64,000 bases of DNA from Tetmemena sp. SeJ-2015 (taxonomy: Eukaryota; Ciliophora; Spirotrichea; Sporadotrichida; Oxytrichidae): positions 206,551 to 270,550 of the forward strand of contig JAJKFJ010020950.1 in the NCBI GenBank assembly GCA_027382625.1, written 5' to 3'. Numbering within the stretch: the first letter of the stretch is position 1; each line of letters begins with the position of its first letter. Both the position numbers and the translations under genes were made by a program. Positions 46,911 through 59,256 of this stretch are shown piece after piece. Below the pieces are notes generated by a model. That model did no database searches and was not told the origin of the DNA. It saw only the letters and a list, made by a program, of their open reading frames with translations.

Positions 46911-48344
46911 TCAATCTTAAAACTGTTCTCCCTTCTTTAGAGTAATCCTGTCATCTATGTCTTTTGCAATTTTGGCTAAAATTCTCTTGTGGATGTTATC
47001 CTCATGCAGGAAACTGTAAATTTTAGCTGTATCGATAATCCTTCCCTCAGGATTCATCACATAGTAGTAGTTCTTTTTCAGCTCTAAATCAATAGCCTCT
47101 TCCTTTTTTTTAGTTTAAAATTGAAGAGTTTGCTCGCCCTCATTTTAAGAACTAGCTCAATAATTTCTTATGATAAAATTTTTAATAGCTTCACTTGCTG
47201 AAACCCACTCTTCATTTTCTTCTTTCTTCAGAGGCTTAATTAAAAATTTCATTTAAGAATCTTATAGATAGCTCAGCTCTTGGGTTATACAAAAGAGTTT
47301 TCATTCTGGACTTGAGTTTCTAGTCTTGACTTTCCTACTTTATTTTCTCTATATTCTCCAAGTAGTCTTTCTTATCCACTATCAGGAATGCATCTACTTC
47401 AGCTTGGATGAATTTCCTCTCCTACAGATACTCCTCATTTTATATAACCTGAGCCAATTTATTCACTATAGAAGGAGAAAATATTTTTTATAGGATTCAC
47501 ATTCATTGCATCATTAAAATTCTTGCATACTCTAAGAAGTTAAGATAGTTCTTCATCTTTGCATCAAACCAGAAGATTACATAGTTATTGTAACTCATGC
47601 CTCTAGCAGTCACTATATCCTTCTCTGTGTACTCTCTATCTGCTTTGCCATAGAGGGTGAATTTCACTTTCTTGCCAGCTACTTCATCAGCCTCCGAGTT
47701 TTGCATAGCCCTTTGCTCGTATCTCTTTTAACGATCAAATTCCTAAACATGCTGCTTTTACTTGTGAATGAGCAGGAAAAAGATGCCTGCAAACAGAAAC
47801 ACTCTCTTGAAAGAAAACCTTCTTAAATTAATTAAAAAGGAAATTGGCTTCATGAAAGATTTTTAGCTTTATCTTGCTTGCATTCTGTAAATGGCATCTG
47901 GGTCGTTGGCCCAGTCTAAGCTTGGGGACCTTGAGTCAAGTTCCTGAGGAAAGTTTGATGTCCTCTTGCCGTAAAGCCCTTGGTGTCTGTTGTAGGAGTG
48001 CGTAAAAAAGTACATGTTCTTAGGATCCACAAGCTTTGAGAGTTTATTCAACTCATCAACTTCTAATCAAATGAAACTCTAGAGAACAAAACATTTAGAA
48101 TTATACTTATCTCAACTTCTTTATCTGAGCTGGCTTGCATAAGCTGATCTTTTTGGTAGGGGTTGAGAAGTTTCTTCCTTGTTTGGAACTCCTTTAGCTT
48201 TACCTCCTTGAGGGAGGCTCGTTTTACATCTCTAGGCAGCACCCAGTGCTCATAGAAATGGAGAGTGGCTTCTACTGCCCTGTCATAGGCCGTCTCTTTA
48301 AAAGTCTAATAGGGCTTCTTTGAAGAGAAAATCTACTTCAGCAT
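46911..48344 (-). CDS. Probable mitochondrial single-pass protein, hypothetical
   Basis: ATG 48344 (MLKQIFSSKKPYQTFKETAY, a presequence-like start), TGA 46911-46913. Further blocks: RAVEATLHFYEHWVLPRDVK, LDWANDPDAIYRMQARQ, a hydrophobic segment FKRVFLFAGIFFLLIHKQKQ (about 47800), VKFTLYGKADREYTEKDI, VIFWFDAKMKNYLNFLEYAR, a helical Lys/Glu/Gln region (47340-47460) and NYYYVMNPEGRIIDTAKIYS near the end. Breaks at about 48055-48115 (likely intron), 47470-47505 (stop then resumption; IES likely) and 47170. The FYEHWVLPRD start and one membrane span suggest an inner-membrane component, but I do not recognise the family. Confidence 0.6.
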
Positions 48345-48538
48345 AGTTTAAAATTTGCTAATAGAGCAAGCTGAATATAATGATGATGCTTTAATTTCAA
48401 CTTTAATTTAGTAGTTGATGTGTGTGAGAGTATGTGAAGTGGTATTTAAAATTATAGCCATGAAATTAATTAAGAGCAGGTATTATAATATTCATTTGCT
48501 CATTCTATTATAAATTTTAATAGCATTATCAATTCAAA
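48345..48538. promoter_or_regulatory. Divergent promoter region
   Basis: Only 194 bp separate two divergent starts, so both promoters, and two chromosome ends if the genes go to different macronuclear chromosomes, must fit here. No motif is recognisable by eye. Confidence 0.35.
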
Positions 48539-49236
48539 ATGGAACAATTTATGGCCAGCTAAATGGACAAGTCCAAAGCCAAACCCTCTATAGTCTCCTC
48601 CTCTCAGATTATTAAGCTCATAAGGTAAGCACCAATAGGATTATGAAAGTTTCATTCTTACGAGGTGCTAAGTGTTAAAATAGTTCAAGAAATTAGCTTT
48701 TCAGAATCTTGTTATGAATAATTCTTTCATTATAACGTTTTTATAGTTCTGATAACCATACTTTCTTCAAAATTAGGATCTCATTTTATGAAAATGCACT
48801 TGAATATTTTATTCTACGTGAACAAAGACGTTATCTGTATCAGCAAGCATCTTGGAAATCTAATAAGCAGTAAGTGTGGTAGTGAACTAGCACTTTATAA
48901 CAGCAATAAAATATCTATTCCAAGAAGCTTAATTGATTTATTTAGGTGGATTCAAGGAAGGTGAAAGCAAAGAAATCAGGTTAGATATCTCAGCGGAGAT
49001 ACTAGAAGTTTGCGTCAAGTACAAATTCAAATAATGGTTTAATTTGAATTTATAATTTATAATTTTAAAAGTACCTTCACTACAAGGTAACAATTTTTAA
49101 CTTCTTCCCTCTTATAAAACTAATCTCTCTTCTATAGTTAATATACAGGAAAGTTAACTTCCAAAGACCAGCGTTCGATATCGCACCAGAGAAGGCTCTA
49201 GATGTCCTTAAAGCAGCAATCTATCTATAGTGTTGA
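48539..49236 (+). CDS. ELOC: Elongin C (SKP1/POZ-fold adaptor)
   Basis: ATG 48539, TGA 49234-49236. After removal of three introns (48625-48746, 48870-48945, 49087-49137, all GT-AG) and two IESs, 351 bp remain: 117 codons, 116 aa, against about 112 aa for elongin C. Blocks: IIKLISSDNHTFFYVNKDVI, SGGFKEGESKEIRLDISAEI with LEVCVKYLHYKLIYRKVN, and FDIAPEKALDVLKAAIYLQC at the C-terminus, which in the family packs against elongin B and BC-box partners. It acts in Cullin-type ubiquitin ligases and in transcription elongation complexes. The arithmetic closure of the frame makes this one of the firmest calls in the window. Confidence 0.92.
48769..48811 (+). other. IES in elongin C, pointer TTC
   Basis: 43 bp between TTC 48766-48768 and TTC 48812-48814; removal gives DNHTFFYVNKDVICIS. 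Confidence 0.88.
49023..49068 (+). other. IES in elongin C, pointer AAGTAC
   Basis: 46 bp between AAGTAC 49017-49022 and 49069-49074; removal gives EVCVKYLHYKLIYRKVNF. Confidence 0.9.
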
Positions 49237-49609
49237 AGAAATTCATGATAAAGAGAAACGCAAGTTGAATCTAAAATTTATGCCAGAAAATGAATTTCCA
49301 CTTTATCTAAAAATTTTCACCTCAATTTATCCAAAATTATAAAAGCTTTAAATCGAAAATGAATTTTAGAAAGCATTAAGATGTACCAAATTGAGTGAAA
49401 AGTAAATAAAGTTAAGAGACAATTGCTAGTTGAGATTTAAATCGCGCTCACACATTAAATTTTGTCTCACCATTTATAATCCAGTTAATTTTTGCGTTAG
49501 TGTGAGGCTGGGTGAGTGTGTGTTTTCCAATAACCTTTTTTAATCAAATAATTTTAAATATATATTGCAAAAAATATTGAATTGTCAAGACATTATTGTT
49601 TTAATTTAA
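49237..49609. other. AT-rich spacer
   Basis: Between elongin C and the channel gene. No gene seen. Confidence 0.35.
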
Positions 49610-52600
49610 ATGAGGGATAAAAACGAGGATAATGAACCTTTAAGAAGAAGAGTAAATGAACCTTGAGGCTCAGATCCAAAGAGACTATGGTGACGCTGAG
49701 GAGCTAAACCCATAATTTACTTTTATTTCATGTTGAATTAAAAAAATCGACTAAGCCTATATATGTAAATGAAATGAGATTAAGTTTAGAGGGAGATACC
49801 AGAGACAGGGACTAGCAGTAGAGTAAGGGCGCGAACCATGACTCTGCCTAAAATCTTAAACTAAAAAGGAGCATGGACTGAGTTTCATCCCATCAGAAGA
49901 TCAACTCCTAGAATTAAAACAATTATTTTTCATGCCAATTTTAAAGTTACTTTAGAAGAAATGATGATGATCGAGTGAGTTTTAGTTTATCATAGCTGTC
50001 ATAATCGTATAAAATAATTTAGAGTGAGGTGCTAATCAAACTTAATAACAAGATTCGAAACAGAACTAGAATGCCTCAAATACTTTGAGGCCACCAGATG
50101 CTTCCACTTCTCTTAATCCCGCCAAATATCATCAATAAAGTACGTCTGTCCCTTAGCCGCAACAATCATTAAATTGATTAAATTCATTCTTTTAAGTCAA
50201 TCCCCCTAAGTAGGTTTAAAAACAGAATGATGCAGCAAGCCAAAAAAAACTAGCCACCATTCTAATAAAAACAGCGCTGCCCATAATTTGCCCTTAGCTA
50301 ATCCATAAATGTGGAAATAAATTCTTCTTCATTTTTTGTAATCATAACGACTTTCGAGATAGCAGTGTGGTGACTGAGGAGATCAAAGCAGCAGCTTCAT
50401 AATAGAGTGACAGTGAAAGTTTCAGTAGTGAGGATGATGAAGAGAAGGAGGAACTTGGAGATGGTGAGAGATTAGAGACTGACAATAAGCTCCAAGCAAT
50501 CATCATGAAACGTTTATTTATTTAGAAAATAAGGATATGCAATTATTTATGAAGCTAAAGAAAAATGAGGGGGATAATAATGTGCGATAATCAGACTTTA
50601 ATCGAAGCGAATTTATCTATCATTTAAAATGCTGTAGAAAATTAAGAGATAGCAGTAAGATATTATGCGAAATCAAACTTATGAGAACGCAAAAAAAGTT
50701 CAAAATTGCTTATTCATTACCAAAAGAAGAGTTTCAAACGCTCTATATTTAAAGTTCTTCATTACTAATTCTATTTTTTAGAGGATCAAACAAGAGTTCT
50801 AAATTGAAATATCTATTCTTTAGTCATTTAATTTTTAGAAGTTGTAAAAAGACATCATAATAGAGAAACCTTTGAAGAAAGGAGAAGTTCTATACAAAGT
50901 TTACGGGAAGGAATTCCTAGTAAGTAAATTAGATATATTCCGTTCTCCTAATAAGACGTCATTCAATGAGTGTGTTTATATTTAGTAGACACATTGGGCA
51001 TTAAGTAATTAAATTTTACCCGGTTTCTCTATAATAGTTACCGATTGAAGCTGATCTCATATAAAAACTTATCCTCTAAACAATACCATCCTTACTTTTT
51101 TCTTTATTGCTGAATTATTTTTGTATCTAATGTGGAATATAGCTTGACAAGCGAGCTTTTTTCCTGATAAGTTACAAATTCCCTATTCGAAGGCTCTCCA
51201 TCTAGATAACAGAAAATATGTAAGTAATTATATGACTATCTAATAAAGCCTCACATTTTTACTACTTACTTAAGTTAACGGCTTTTTTAAATTAACGCTA
51301 ATAACATTAGATGGTTCGATCGATTCATTATCTTCATCATCTTCCTTAACTCGCTATTCTTGGCCATCTACGACTATGGCGATCGTCAAGACACCTCAAT
51401 GAGAAATCAAAACGAGCTTCAATAGTTTAAATTTTATGATGAATTTTAACTAAATCAAGCGGTGGATGCTTCAGGAAGAGTGTTCACAGGTATTTTCACA
51501 GCTGAGTGTGCTCTCAAAGTATTATCATACGGCTTCATTCTCCACTCAAGAGGTTATTTGAGAGATGGCTGGAATTGGCTTGACTTTATGGTTGTGATTG
51601 TGGGCTGGATTGAACTCCTCCCTAATATTCCAAACCTCAGATCACTCAGAACTTTGAGAGTGCTTAGACTTTTTAAACTTAATATTCTTCTATCATTCAA
51701 TTTATAAATAAAATTGACCACTGAGATCAATTAACGCAATTCCAAGCATGAAGAACCAGATCACCTCTCTTATTAAGAGTTTGGGGCAACTCGCTAACGT
51801 GCTCTTGTTCCTCATCTTCCTCTTCATCATATTTGGAATATTTGGGGTGCAAATTTTCCAAGGCCAGTTTTACTAACGGTGCAGACTCACTCCTTTTTAT
51901 CAAAGCTCATTAATTGTAAAATATAAGAGGTTGATCCTTTTCCCGATCCTATTTCGAATACTTGGCCTATCGATCCTTCCCAAGACAGATTGTGTGCTCC
52001 TCCAGGTGCAGATGGATGGTATCAGTGCTTGGACGGCACCTACTGCGGCACTCCTACACCTACGGCCTTTCACTGGATCAAGAGAACCTCACAGATGCTT
52101 CCCAAATACAATCTTATATGTCTATTGTAATGCAGGTTATATAAACTTTGGCATTACTACTTTCGATAATTTGGGAATGGGTATGCTAACCATCTTTTAG
52201 ATTATTACTCTCGAAGGCTGGTCTGATCTGATGTACATGGTAAGTTTTAGCAGTTACTAATCCTTTCTTGTGTAGATGATGGACTCTGGTTCGCCTCCCC
52301 TGGCTGGCTTCTACTTCCTCCTTTTAGTATTCTTAGGTGCCTACTTCTTAAATCAAAATGTTCATTCCACACATAAATGTGTTTTAAGTGATCTTGATGA
52401 ACATCTTACTGGTCGTTATCATATCAAACTACAGTCAGACAAAGGAGACTCAGATGCAGGAAGAGCAGCAGAAAAAGGAAGAACTCAAGAAACTAGAGGA
52501 GGAGAAAGTACTAGACGAGAAATTCAAAATGGAGCAGAAAGTCCAAGATAGAAATCCAGAGAACGATGCTGGTGCCGAGCCAGACAAAAGAAAGCCTAGT

Positions 52601-55600
52601 CCAAATATGAACAAGAGAGACAGTTGCATTTAAATTGCAGGATAGATTTGATTATTACAGTCTAGTACAGAGGAGAAAGAGCAGAGCTAACTAGGATATG
52701 TTCGCTTCGAATCAGCAATCCAAACCAGTGGGTCACGATTTTAGTAAAATTTCATTACTTAGAAAAAAAGTCAGCTGAACCTACTAAATACCAAAGCATG
52801 TTATAATTGAATTGCACTAAGAGGGTGATGAAGAAAGAGCCTTCTCATGAGAGAGACAACGGAATTTTTGACTCTAATCCACAAAGAAGAGACTAGAGCA
52901 AGCCAATCGATTACTCACCTGAGCTCCCAGCTTTCATATAAGTTGCCACAATATTTCATTAATGTTTCCTGCCTGCTATTGGGTAGAAAGAAAACAAGTT
53001 CCGCACCACCTTCTATGATCTAGATCAGAGGAGAATAAAGATAGAGGATTCAAAATCTAATGAGTGTGAGAACTAAGCTAACGATTCTTCAAAAATGACT
53101 TCCTCCATAGTCTAGCAAAATAGAACAAATTTCATTCCAGCTTCAAGAGGAAAGAATGAGAAATTTCTAATCAATGAAATTTTTAGTTGAATGGTGTTGT
53201 AGGTATAAGAGACGAGAGCATGCTCTCAAGCCAAAACCAAGAGGATTATCTTATTAAGGACAAGTAACTTAGATCTGATATGCCAGGTCCACTTGAGTAT
53301 AATGACTACACCCCTAATTAGCTTACACAGTGATGCTAATTTGGATAATTAGAAAGAGCTAGATCAAATGTCTGAGTTCGCTCCTCAAAACATGGCAGAG
53401 GTCAAGACTGGAAGGCTAAATGTCTTAATGAAGATCTAGTACTACTTTTACAAGGTTGCCCTCTCTGGGTTATTCGCTTTCATTGTTATGATGCTAATTG
53501 TGATAAACACTATTGTGCTCGCCCTAGATAGATACCCCATCGATATTGATACTGCTAATACCTACGACAATATCAACTTTGTTTATATGTTGTTTATAAG
53601 AGAGATCAACACTGCCTTAACTTGGATGTTCTTTGGAGAAATGAACCTTTGATTATTTGAATCCCCATTTAGAATTCTTTTAAATGGTAGTGAAGGTTAT
53701 AGGTTTGGGCCCTAAGATGTACTGCAAAGACAAATTTAACCTATTCGATGGTTTCATAACCCTCTTGACTATAGCAGAGAACATCATCGACCTCTCCTCC
53801 ATGGATTCTTCAGTTACTAGTGGTGGAGCTATTTCAGGTTTCAGAGCAGTCAGACTCTTTAGAATCTTCAAACTAGCCAGGTAGATGAAGAGTTTTCAAA
53901 AGATGCTGATGAAGATCGCCAAGAGTATCAAGGATATTGGAAACTTCTCAGTGCTGCTCTTCCTCTTCATATTCATCTACACCTTGCTAGGACTTGAGTT
54001 GTTCGCCTTCAAGCTCAGAGTAGATAGTTAGGGAAATGTTGACTGGGATAATGGCTCCAGCCCTAGATAAAACTTTGATACCTTCCTCAGAGCTTTCGTC
54101 ACTATCTACATTAAAGAGGAAAAGAGAGCTTATAGTATTTTTGTGATTGATTATCTTCATAGTGTTGATTGGAGATAACTGGAATTCAGTGATGTACACT
54201 TTCTACATCGGCCTTGGTAGCCCAGCTGCCATGTTCTTCATTACTCTGCAAATATTTGGGAAGTATGTGCTGCTCAACTTGTTCCTTGCCATCTTGCTCG
54301 AGAACTTCGAAGATGATGGGCTTATTGCAAAATATATTCAGGTAAGAATGCACTTTCTTCCATTGAATTTTCTAGAGTACTTGTAATTTATAATAGCGTG
54401 AACTCATCTACTAATCAGAGTTTGACTACGTCACAGAGTGACTCAGGGTAATCCACTATGCAGAAACTAAAGTCAAAGTTCATGGAGAACAATAATCATC
54501 TTAAACTAGATCAATGATTTATAATTGAGAGAAGTTTGGGAAATATTTCAAGTCTAAGTCAGCAACTTAAATGACTTCCTCTCAAATCAAAGACTCGATT
54601 AGCGTAAACCATTTACTATTTTTAATTGTAATTTGTGTCAAATGAAGCATGAAAATTGCAAAGAATTTTCTTAAGCTTACAGAACACGATGCTAAATAAT
54701 TAAATAGTGTTTTAATTTAGATTGGATGATGCATCAAGGGGAGGGTCCTTAATCCATGAGAGAGTCATTCAAGACTATGAATGAAAATTCAAGAGCTGGA
54801 CTCTTGCGGCCTGGAGAAGCTCCCTTCTAGAACCAAAACTAGTCATGTCAGATATACAGTCAATCAGGAATTTTAATGAAGATGGACCACTCTAGAGATA
54901 GATCTCTATTATTGCTGATCACTACTCTAAAAGCCAGTTTAATGTTTTACCTTAATTCCTTAATATGATTAGGCACATTTATTAATGAAGTATTTATAAT
55001 TACCTCATTTCTTTTTCAATTTTTCCTATAAGAATGTATAAGATTCACGAATAAGTTAAAAGTGCTAGTTTCTTTGTTAATTTTAATTTTAAGTTCGTTT
55101 ATCTTTATCTGATAACGCAAGGACTGATGATGCTGCACGCAGAGAGTTAAAGAGTCGGCAGGAGGTTCCGAGCAACAACCCACTCGCTCAGGCGAGACAG
55201 TTCTCACTCAAAGGATGGTGACCATTCAAGATAATCAGTAGAATAGAGCACTCAATCTAGAAGCCATTTCCAGTGGGCAAGCTTAGTCTAGATATCTCAC
55301 TTTAATAAAAGAAGTATAGTATGAGAGTAGTAAATAGTAAATTTCACTGAGAATGAAGAATCAGCCTCTGTGTTTGAGCCTGGTTACTCATCTAATCGTT
55401 AATTGATGAGTACCTTCAAGACCTAAAGCGAGAAGGGAGCAGCTGGTAAGTCCATGAGAAAAAAGAAGAACTTGTTTGAAGACATCACCAACCCCTCTGC
55501 TTCTTAGAAAATTCTACCTCACTAAATCCTCAAGGGCAAGTCATTGCCAATTTATAGCCCTATTTTTACTTCATGCTTATTTGCTGGTAATGGGAAACAG

Positions 55601-58600
55601 AAACCAGTTGAGAGGGTTCTTGTATAGGGTTGTGACTTATCGCTTCTTCGACCCCTTCATCTTGTCAATGATCTTGGTATCAACTATCATGCTAGCTATT
55701 GATGATCCCTTGGACGATCCCAACGGCAAGACTCAAAATATTCTCAACACCATCGACTATGTATCACCTCTATCTTCTGTTTGGAGATGGTGTTTAAGAT
55801 TATGGTATTTGGGTTTGTGGTGAATGGAAACGACAGTTACCTGCGCAACCCCTGGAACTGCATGGACTGCATCATCGTTATCTTCTCTATCATCTCTATC
55901 CTCCTGAGTGACCTCAATATCCAATTCATCAAGGTTATCAGAATGCTGAGAGTGCTCCGTCCTCTGAGAATGGTCTCAGAAATGAGGGACTGAAGTTGGC
56001 TGTAGTGTCTCTAATCAATGCAGTGCCTAGCATTATAAACGCCTTGGTGATCTCAATCCTGTTCTTCATCCTGTTTGGAATTCTTCGCAGTTAACTTCTT
56101 CAAGGGCACCTTCTTCTACTGTGTCACTGATAACATCACAGGCATCCTTGACACTAACTAGATTCAGACCAAGTGGGACTGCCTTAACTTTGGAGGTGAC
56201 TGGGTTAACCAAGTCACCAACTTATATTATGCTTTGCAATCTTAAATAATATTATGGTAACTTCGACAACCTACCCTTGGCTATGATGGCGCTGTTCATA
56301 CTCTCCACAACTGAGGGGTGGGCCACCATAATCATTTAAATCACTCTCTCTCTTATCTCAATGAGCTTGGATTAGTGTGAATGTATGGAGGAGTGGATGC
56401 AACTGAGATCGACCACAACCCAGTATACAACATGAACGAGGGGTGGGTGTTCTTCTTTATGGCCTTCATGGTGATAGGCTCCCTCTTCCTCCTCAACCTG
56501 TTCGTGTCCATCGTCGTCAACGTCTACTACGAGGAAAAGGACAAGCTCAGCTAAAACCACATGCTTCATAAATACCAGTCACAGTGGCTACAAGTTTAGT
56601 AGAATAGCTTCAACTCTAACCCCGACAAGGTTGAGAAACGCTTCTCTAACCCCGTCTCCAAGTTCTGCTAAAAGGTGGCAGACTATCCTGGCTTTGACTA
56701 CTTCATCATAGCCAGCATCATCATAAATACAATCCTCATGGCCCTCACCTGGTATGAAAATCCTCAAGATCTAGTCAGTGATCTTGAGATAGTGAACTAC
56801 GCATTCACAGCTATCTTCACTATGGAGGCCATCATCAAGATTATAGCTTTCGGCAAGAACTACTTCACCCAGGGCTGGAACATCTTTGATTTCATCATCG
56901 TCATCGTTTCTAAATGAACCATTTTAGAGTTATTTTTGTTTCTTACGTGACACTGGTAATAGGTTAGCTTTCAACTGCAAGCATCGGGCCTAAGCAGACA
57001 ACGATCGTTCGATCTTTCAGAATTGGCAGAGTGTTCAGACTAGTGAAGAAGGCTAAATTCTTGCGTATCATCTTTAACACTATCATAGTCACAATCCCTG
57101 GTCTTGCAAACGTCGGTGCACTCATGATGCTACTGCTCTTCATTAAATTTAGATAAAGAACTTATATTTCTAAGATTGAAGAATCATCTTTTCTATATTG
57201 GGAGTTCAGATCTTTGCCTACATCCAACAGTAGGAAACTCTCAACTAGCATGCTAACTTCACTAGCTTTGGAATAGCTTTCCTGACTCTGCTTCGTTTAC
57301 AAACTGGAGAAGGTTGGAACAACGTCATGGAAGACTGTGTACGCTCACGCTCCATAGTAAACTCAACTCATTATAATAACTCTATGATTAATACAGAGAG
57401 TGTATTCTTGCTTTATTTGACTGCAATGAAAACTCTTCCTATCAATCGATCTAGGATAATGGAGGGAAACCAGACGGGTGTGGGACAAGTGCAGCCTACG
57501 CCTACTTCCTGTTCTTCGAGTTGATCGTGCCCATCATCTTCCTGAATTTGTTTGTGGCAGTTATCTTGCAAGGTTTCTCGGCTTCTAGCGATGAGGAAAT
57601 CCTGAACGTCTATAAAAACCAAACTGAGGATTTCAAGAAGTATTGGATCAAGTATGACCCAGATGGTACGGGATACATCAAGATTGCTGACATAGATAGT
57701 CTTTAAAATTCCCAATGTTAGAATTAGGTCTAATTGACGACCTAGAGGAAAAGACTATTATATGCAAATTCATTTCAATGCATATGATAAGACCAAGATG
57801 ATAGTAGCAACTCTTAAGAGAGATGAGAAAAGGAAGAGAGCATTCATTGCGCAACTGCAGTGCCCCACCTACAACAACTTCCAAGACTAAACTCAACAAT
57901 TTAATGCTCTTTCTTTACTATCCTAAATAAGTTTACTACTTCCAGGATGTGCTGTCTTGCATTCAGAAGAAGTTCATGTGCCATCAGTTCATCCTAGAGG
58001 AGTTGCATGCTATGAATATCAAAGAACCAGATGAGTACGCTTCATTATTAAATTACTCTTAAACAAATATCTCTTTATTCGCTAGAATGGCGAGAGAGAA
58101 AGAGATGGATTTCGAAGATCATATAGATGACATCAACAACTTAGCTGCCTCTGCCAAGATTCAGATGATCGAAGCCAACTTCAGACACAGAACCAAGTAC
58201 ACTCGCAGACAAACCAGCAGAGTGGATAAGTTTGAAGACAAGGTCTATGATTCCTCTTATGCAGTGTGGGTACCATATCTACTTAACTTAACAATGGGTT
58301 GTCATTTTTGTATCTACAAAAGAAAATGAGGCCTTTCCTGGACAAATTGATGGAAAAGAGGAGAGAGAAGGAGTAATTGGAGGAGCTAATTAGATTACAG
58401 AACGCCTCGGCAGTTATTATGGAAACTGGCGGTCACCCAGTGAAACTGCACAATTCAAACCTCAGGAACAATCAAGTCATCTATTCCATGTCTGATGAAA
58501 GTGTGGACTAAACTAGTGAAGACGGAAAGCGAAACAAGAACTAGAATCTTTCAAATATCGCAGTCCCATATGCATATTACTTTTCTTAGCTTTTATCTGA

Positions 58601-59256
58601 GAGGTGGATAAACCACGTACGCTCATCGTATTGGCTAGATAAGAGAAGATTCATTTATTTCATTTTGGGATGCTAATTATCTTGAGAGAAGAGAACAACA
58701 GATCTAATGACTGGAATCCACATACAATTTAGGAGAGAATGAGCGGGCAGCTAGCTAATCTGAGCCACACCAACAGTGGTAGGCTAGGCAATTAAGGGAC
58801 CGTCCCACGACTTGAAGAAGACACTATAATTAATCTGAGGAGTTAGTAGAGAAACTACGGCGGCACTGGCGAGATAGGAGGCACCAATAGCTTGGATGAA
58901 GAAGCTCAAGAAGAATCAGATTTTTCCTTAAAGTATTCATTCTCTTTTGAATCAGGGAGACATCTGATTTTAGTAAACGGATCGTCTCAGCATCTTATTT
59001 TCCCGTTATATTTTATAATCCAACAAGAAATGCTGCTTAGCAGCCGCCTTAAATAAATTCTTAGTCGTTCGAGCAAGACATCTCCCGTGTTATTCGAGAG
59101 GAAGAGCTGAGGGAAACCACCATACACGTCAACACTAACTCTTCTCAAGTAATGAGCCCAGTGCAAATCAGTTCCCTCAGCTAGCATAGAAACATACAAA
59201 ATGCAATTAATATTTCCCAGTCTCCCAACTCATCTCAACAGAGAAGAAATCGCTGA
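49610..59256 (+). CDS. Four-domain voltage-gated cation (Ca/Na-type) channel alpha subunit
   Basis: ATG 49610, TGA 59254-59256. Long acidic N-terminal region, then four repeats in natural order. S4 segments: RSLRTLRVLRLFKPLRSI (I), FRAVRLFRIFKLARQ (II), IKVIRMLRVLRPLRM (III), IVRSFRIGRVFRLVKKAKFL (IV). Pore loops: ITLEGWSD (I), LIGDNWNS (II), STTEGWAT (III), QTGEGWNN (IV), so the filter ring reads E-D-E-E, acidic and therefore probably calcium-permeable. After S6 of IV comes KKYWIKYDPDGTGYI, the EF-hand-like start of the Cav/Nav C-terminus, then a long tail with a basic helix (about 58140-58230) and a disordered end. At least 14 IESs and several introns interrupt it (for example intron 52240-52275). 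One-base slips occur near 52055, 52635, 53330, 55760, 55980, 56085 and 57703. In ciliates such channels sit in the ciliary or cell membrane and control beating reversal; the role here is inferred. Confidence 0.9.
51679..51716 (+). other. Channel IES, pointer AC
   Basis: 38 bp between AC 51677-51678 and 51717-51718; restores RLFKPLRSINAIPS at the end of S4 of domain I. Confidence 0.82.
51898..51934 (+). other. Channel IES, pointer TCCTTTT
   Basis: 37 bp between repeats 51891-51897 and 51935-51941; restores RCRLTPFPDPISNTWPI. Confidence 0.88.
52120..52136 (+). other. Channel IES of 17 bp, pointer TTATAT
   Basis: Between TTATAT 52114-52119 and 52137-52142; restores SYINFGITTFDNLGMG before pore loop I. 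Confidence 0.88.
52350..52391 (+). other. Channel IES, pointer TCTT
   Basis: 42 bp between TCTT 52346-52349 and 52392-52395; restores S6 of domain I as GAYFLMNILLVVIISNY, the canonical length. Confidence 0.88.
53177..53189 (+). other. Channel IES of 13 bp, pointer AATG
   Basis: Between AATG 53173-53176 and 53190-53193; removal bypasses a TGA and reads FLINGVVGIRDESM in the I-II linker. Confidence 0.72.
53578..53604 (+). other. Channel IES, pointer ATCAAC
   Basis: 27 bp between 53572-53577 and 53605-53610; restores YDNINTALTWMFFGEM in S2 of domain II. Confidence 0.85.
53644..53681 (+). other. Channel IES, pointer AAATG
   Basis: 38 bp between 53639-53643 and 53682-53686; restores FFGEMVVKVIGLGPKM. 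Confidence 0.88.
54108..54151 (+). other. Channel IES, pointer TATCT
   Basis: 44 bp between 54103-54107 and 54152-54156; restores RAFVTIFIVLIGDNWNS, pore loop II. Confidence 0.88.
54511..54527 (+). other. Channel IES of 17 bp, pointer AGA
   Basis: Between AGA 54508-54510 and 54528-54530; bypasses a TGA and reads NHLKLEKFGKYFKSK in the II-III linker. Confidence 0.7.
56232..56248 (+). other. Channel IES of 17 bp, pointer ATATTATG
   Basis: Between 8-bp repeats 56224-56231 and 56249-56256; restores VTNLYYGNFDNLPLAMM before pore loop III. Confidence 0.88.
56333..56379 (+). other. Channel IES, pointer AAT
   Basis: 47 bp between AAT 56330-56332 and 56380-56382; restores EGWATIMYGGVDATE. Confidence 0.85.
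56912..56937 (+). other. Channel IES, pointer GTTTCT
   Basis: 26 bp between 56906-56911 and 56938-56943; restores FIIVIVSYVTLVIGQLS in S3 of domain IV. Confidence 0.85.
57144..57183 (+). other. Channel IES, pointer TCAT
   Basis: 40 bp between TCAT 57140-57143 and 57184-57187; restores LLLFIFSILGVQIFAY in S5 of domain IV. Confidence 0.87.
57338..57418 (+). other. Channel IES, pointer GACTG
   Basis: 81 bp between GACTG 57333-57337 and 57419-57423; restores NNVMEDCNENSSYQSI after pore loop IV. Confidence 0.88.

Noticed and set aside
52114..52142. Treating the 17-bp segment as a GT-AG mini-intron (GTCTATTGTAATGCAG)
   Set aside because: Removing GT...AG leaves the reading frame wrong; removing the segment with one TTATAT copy restores it.
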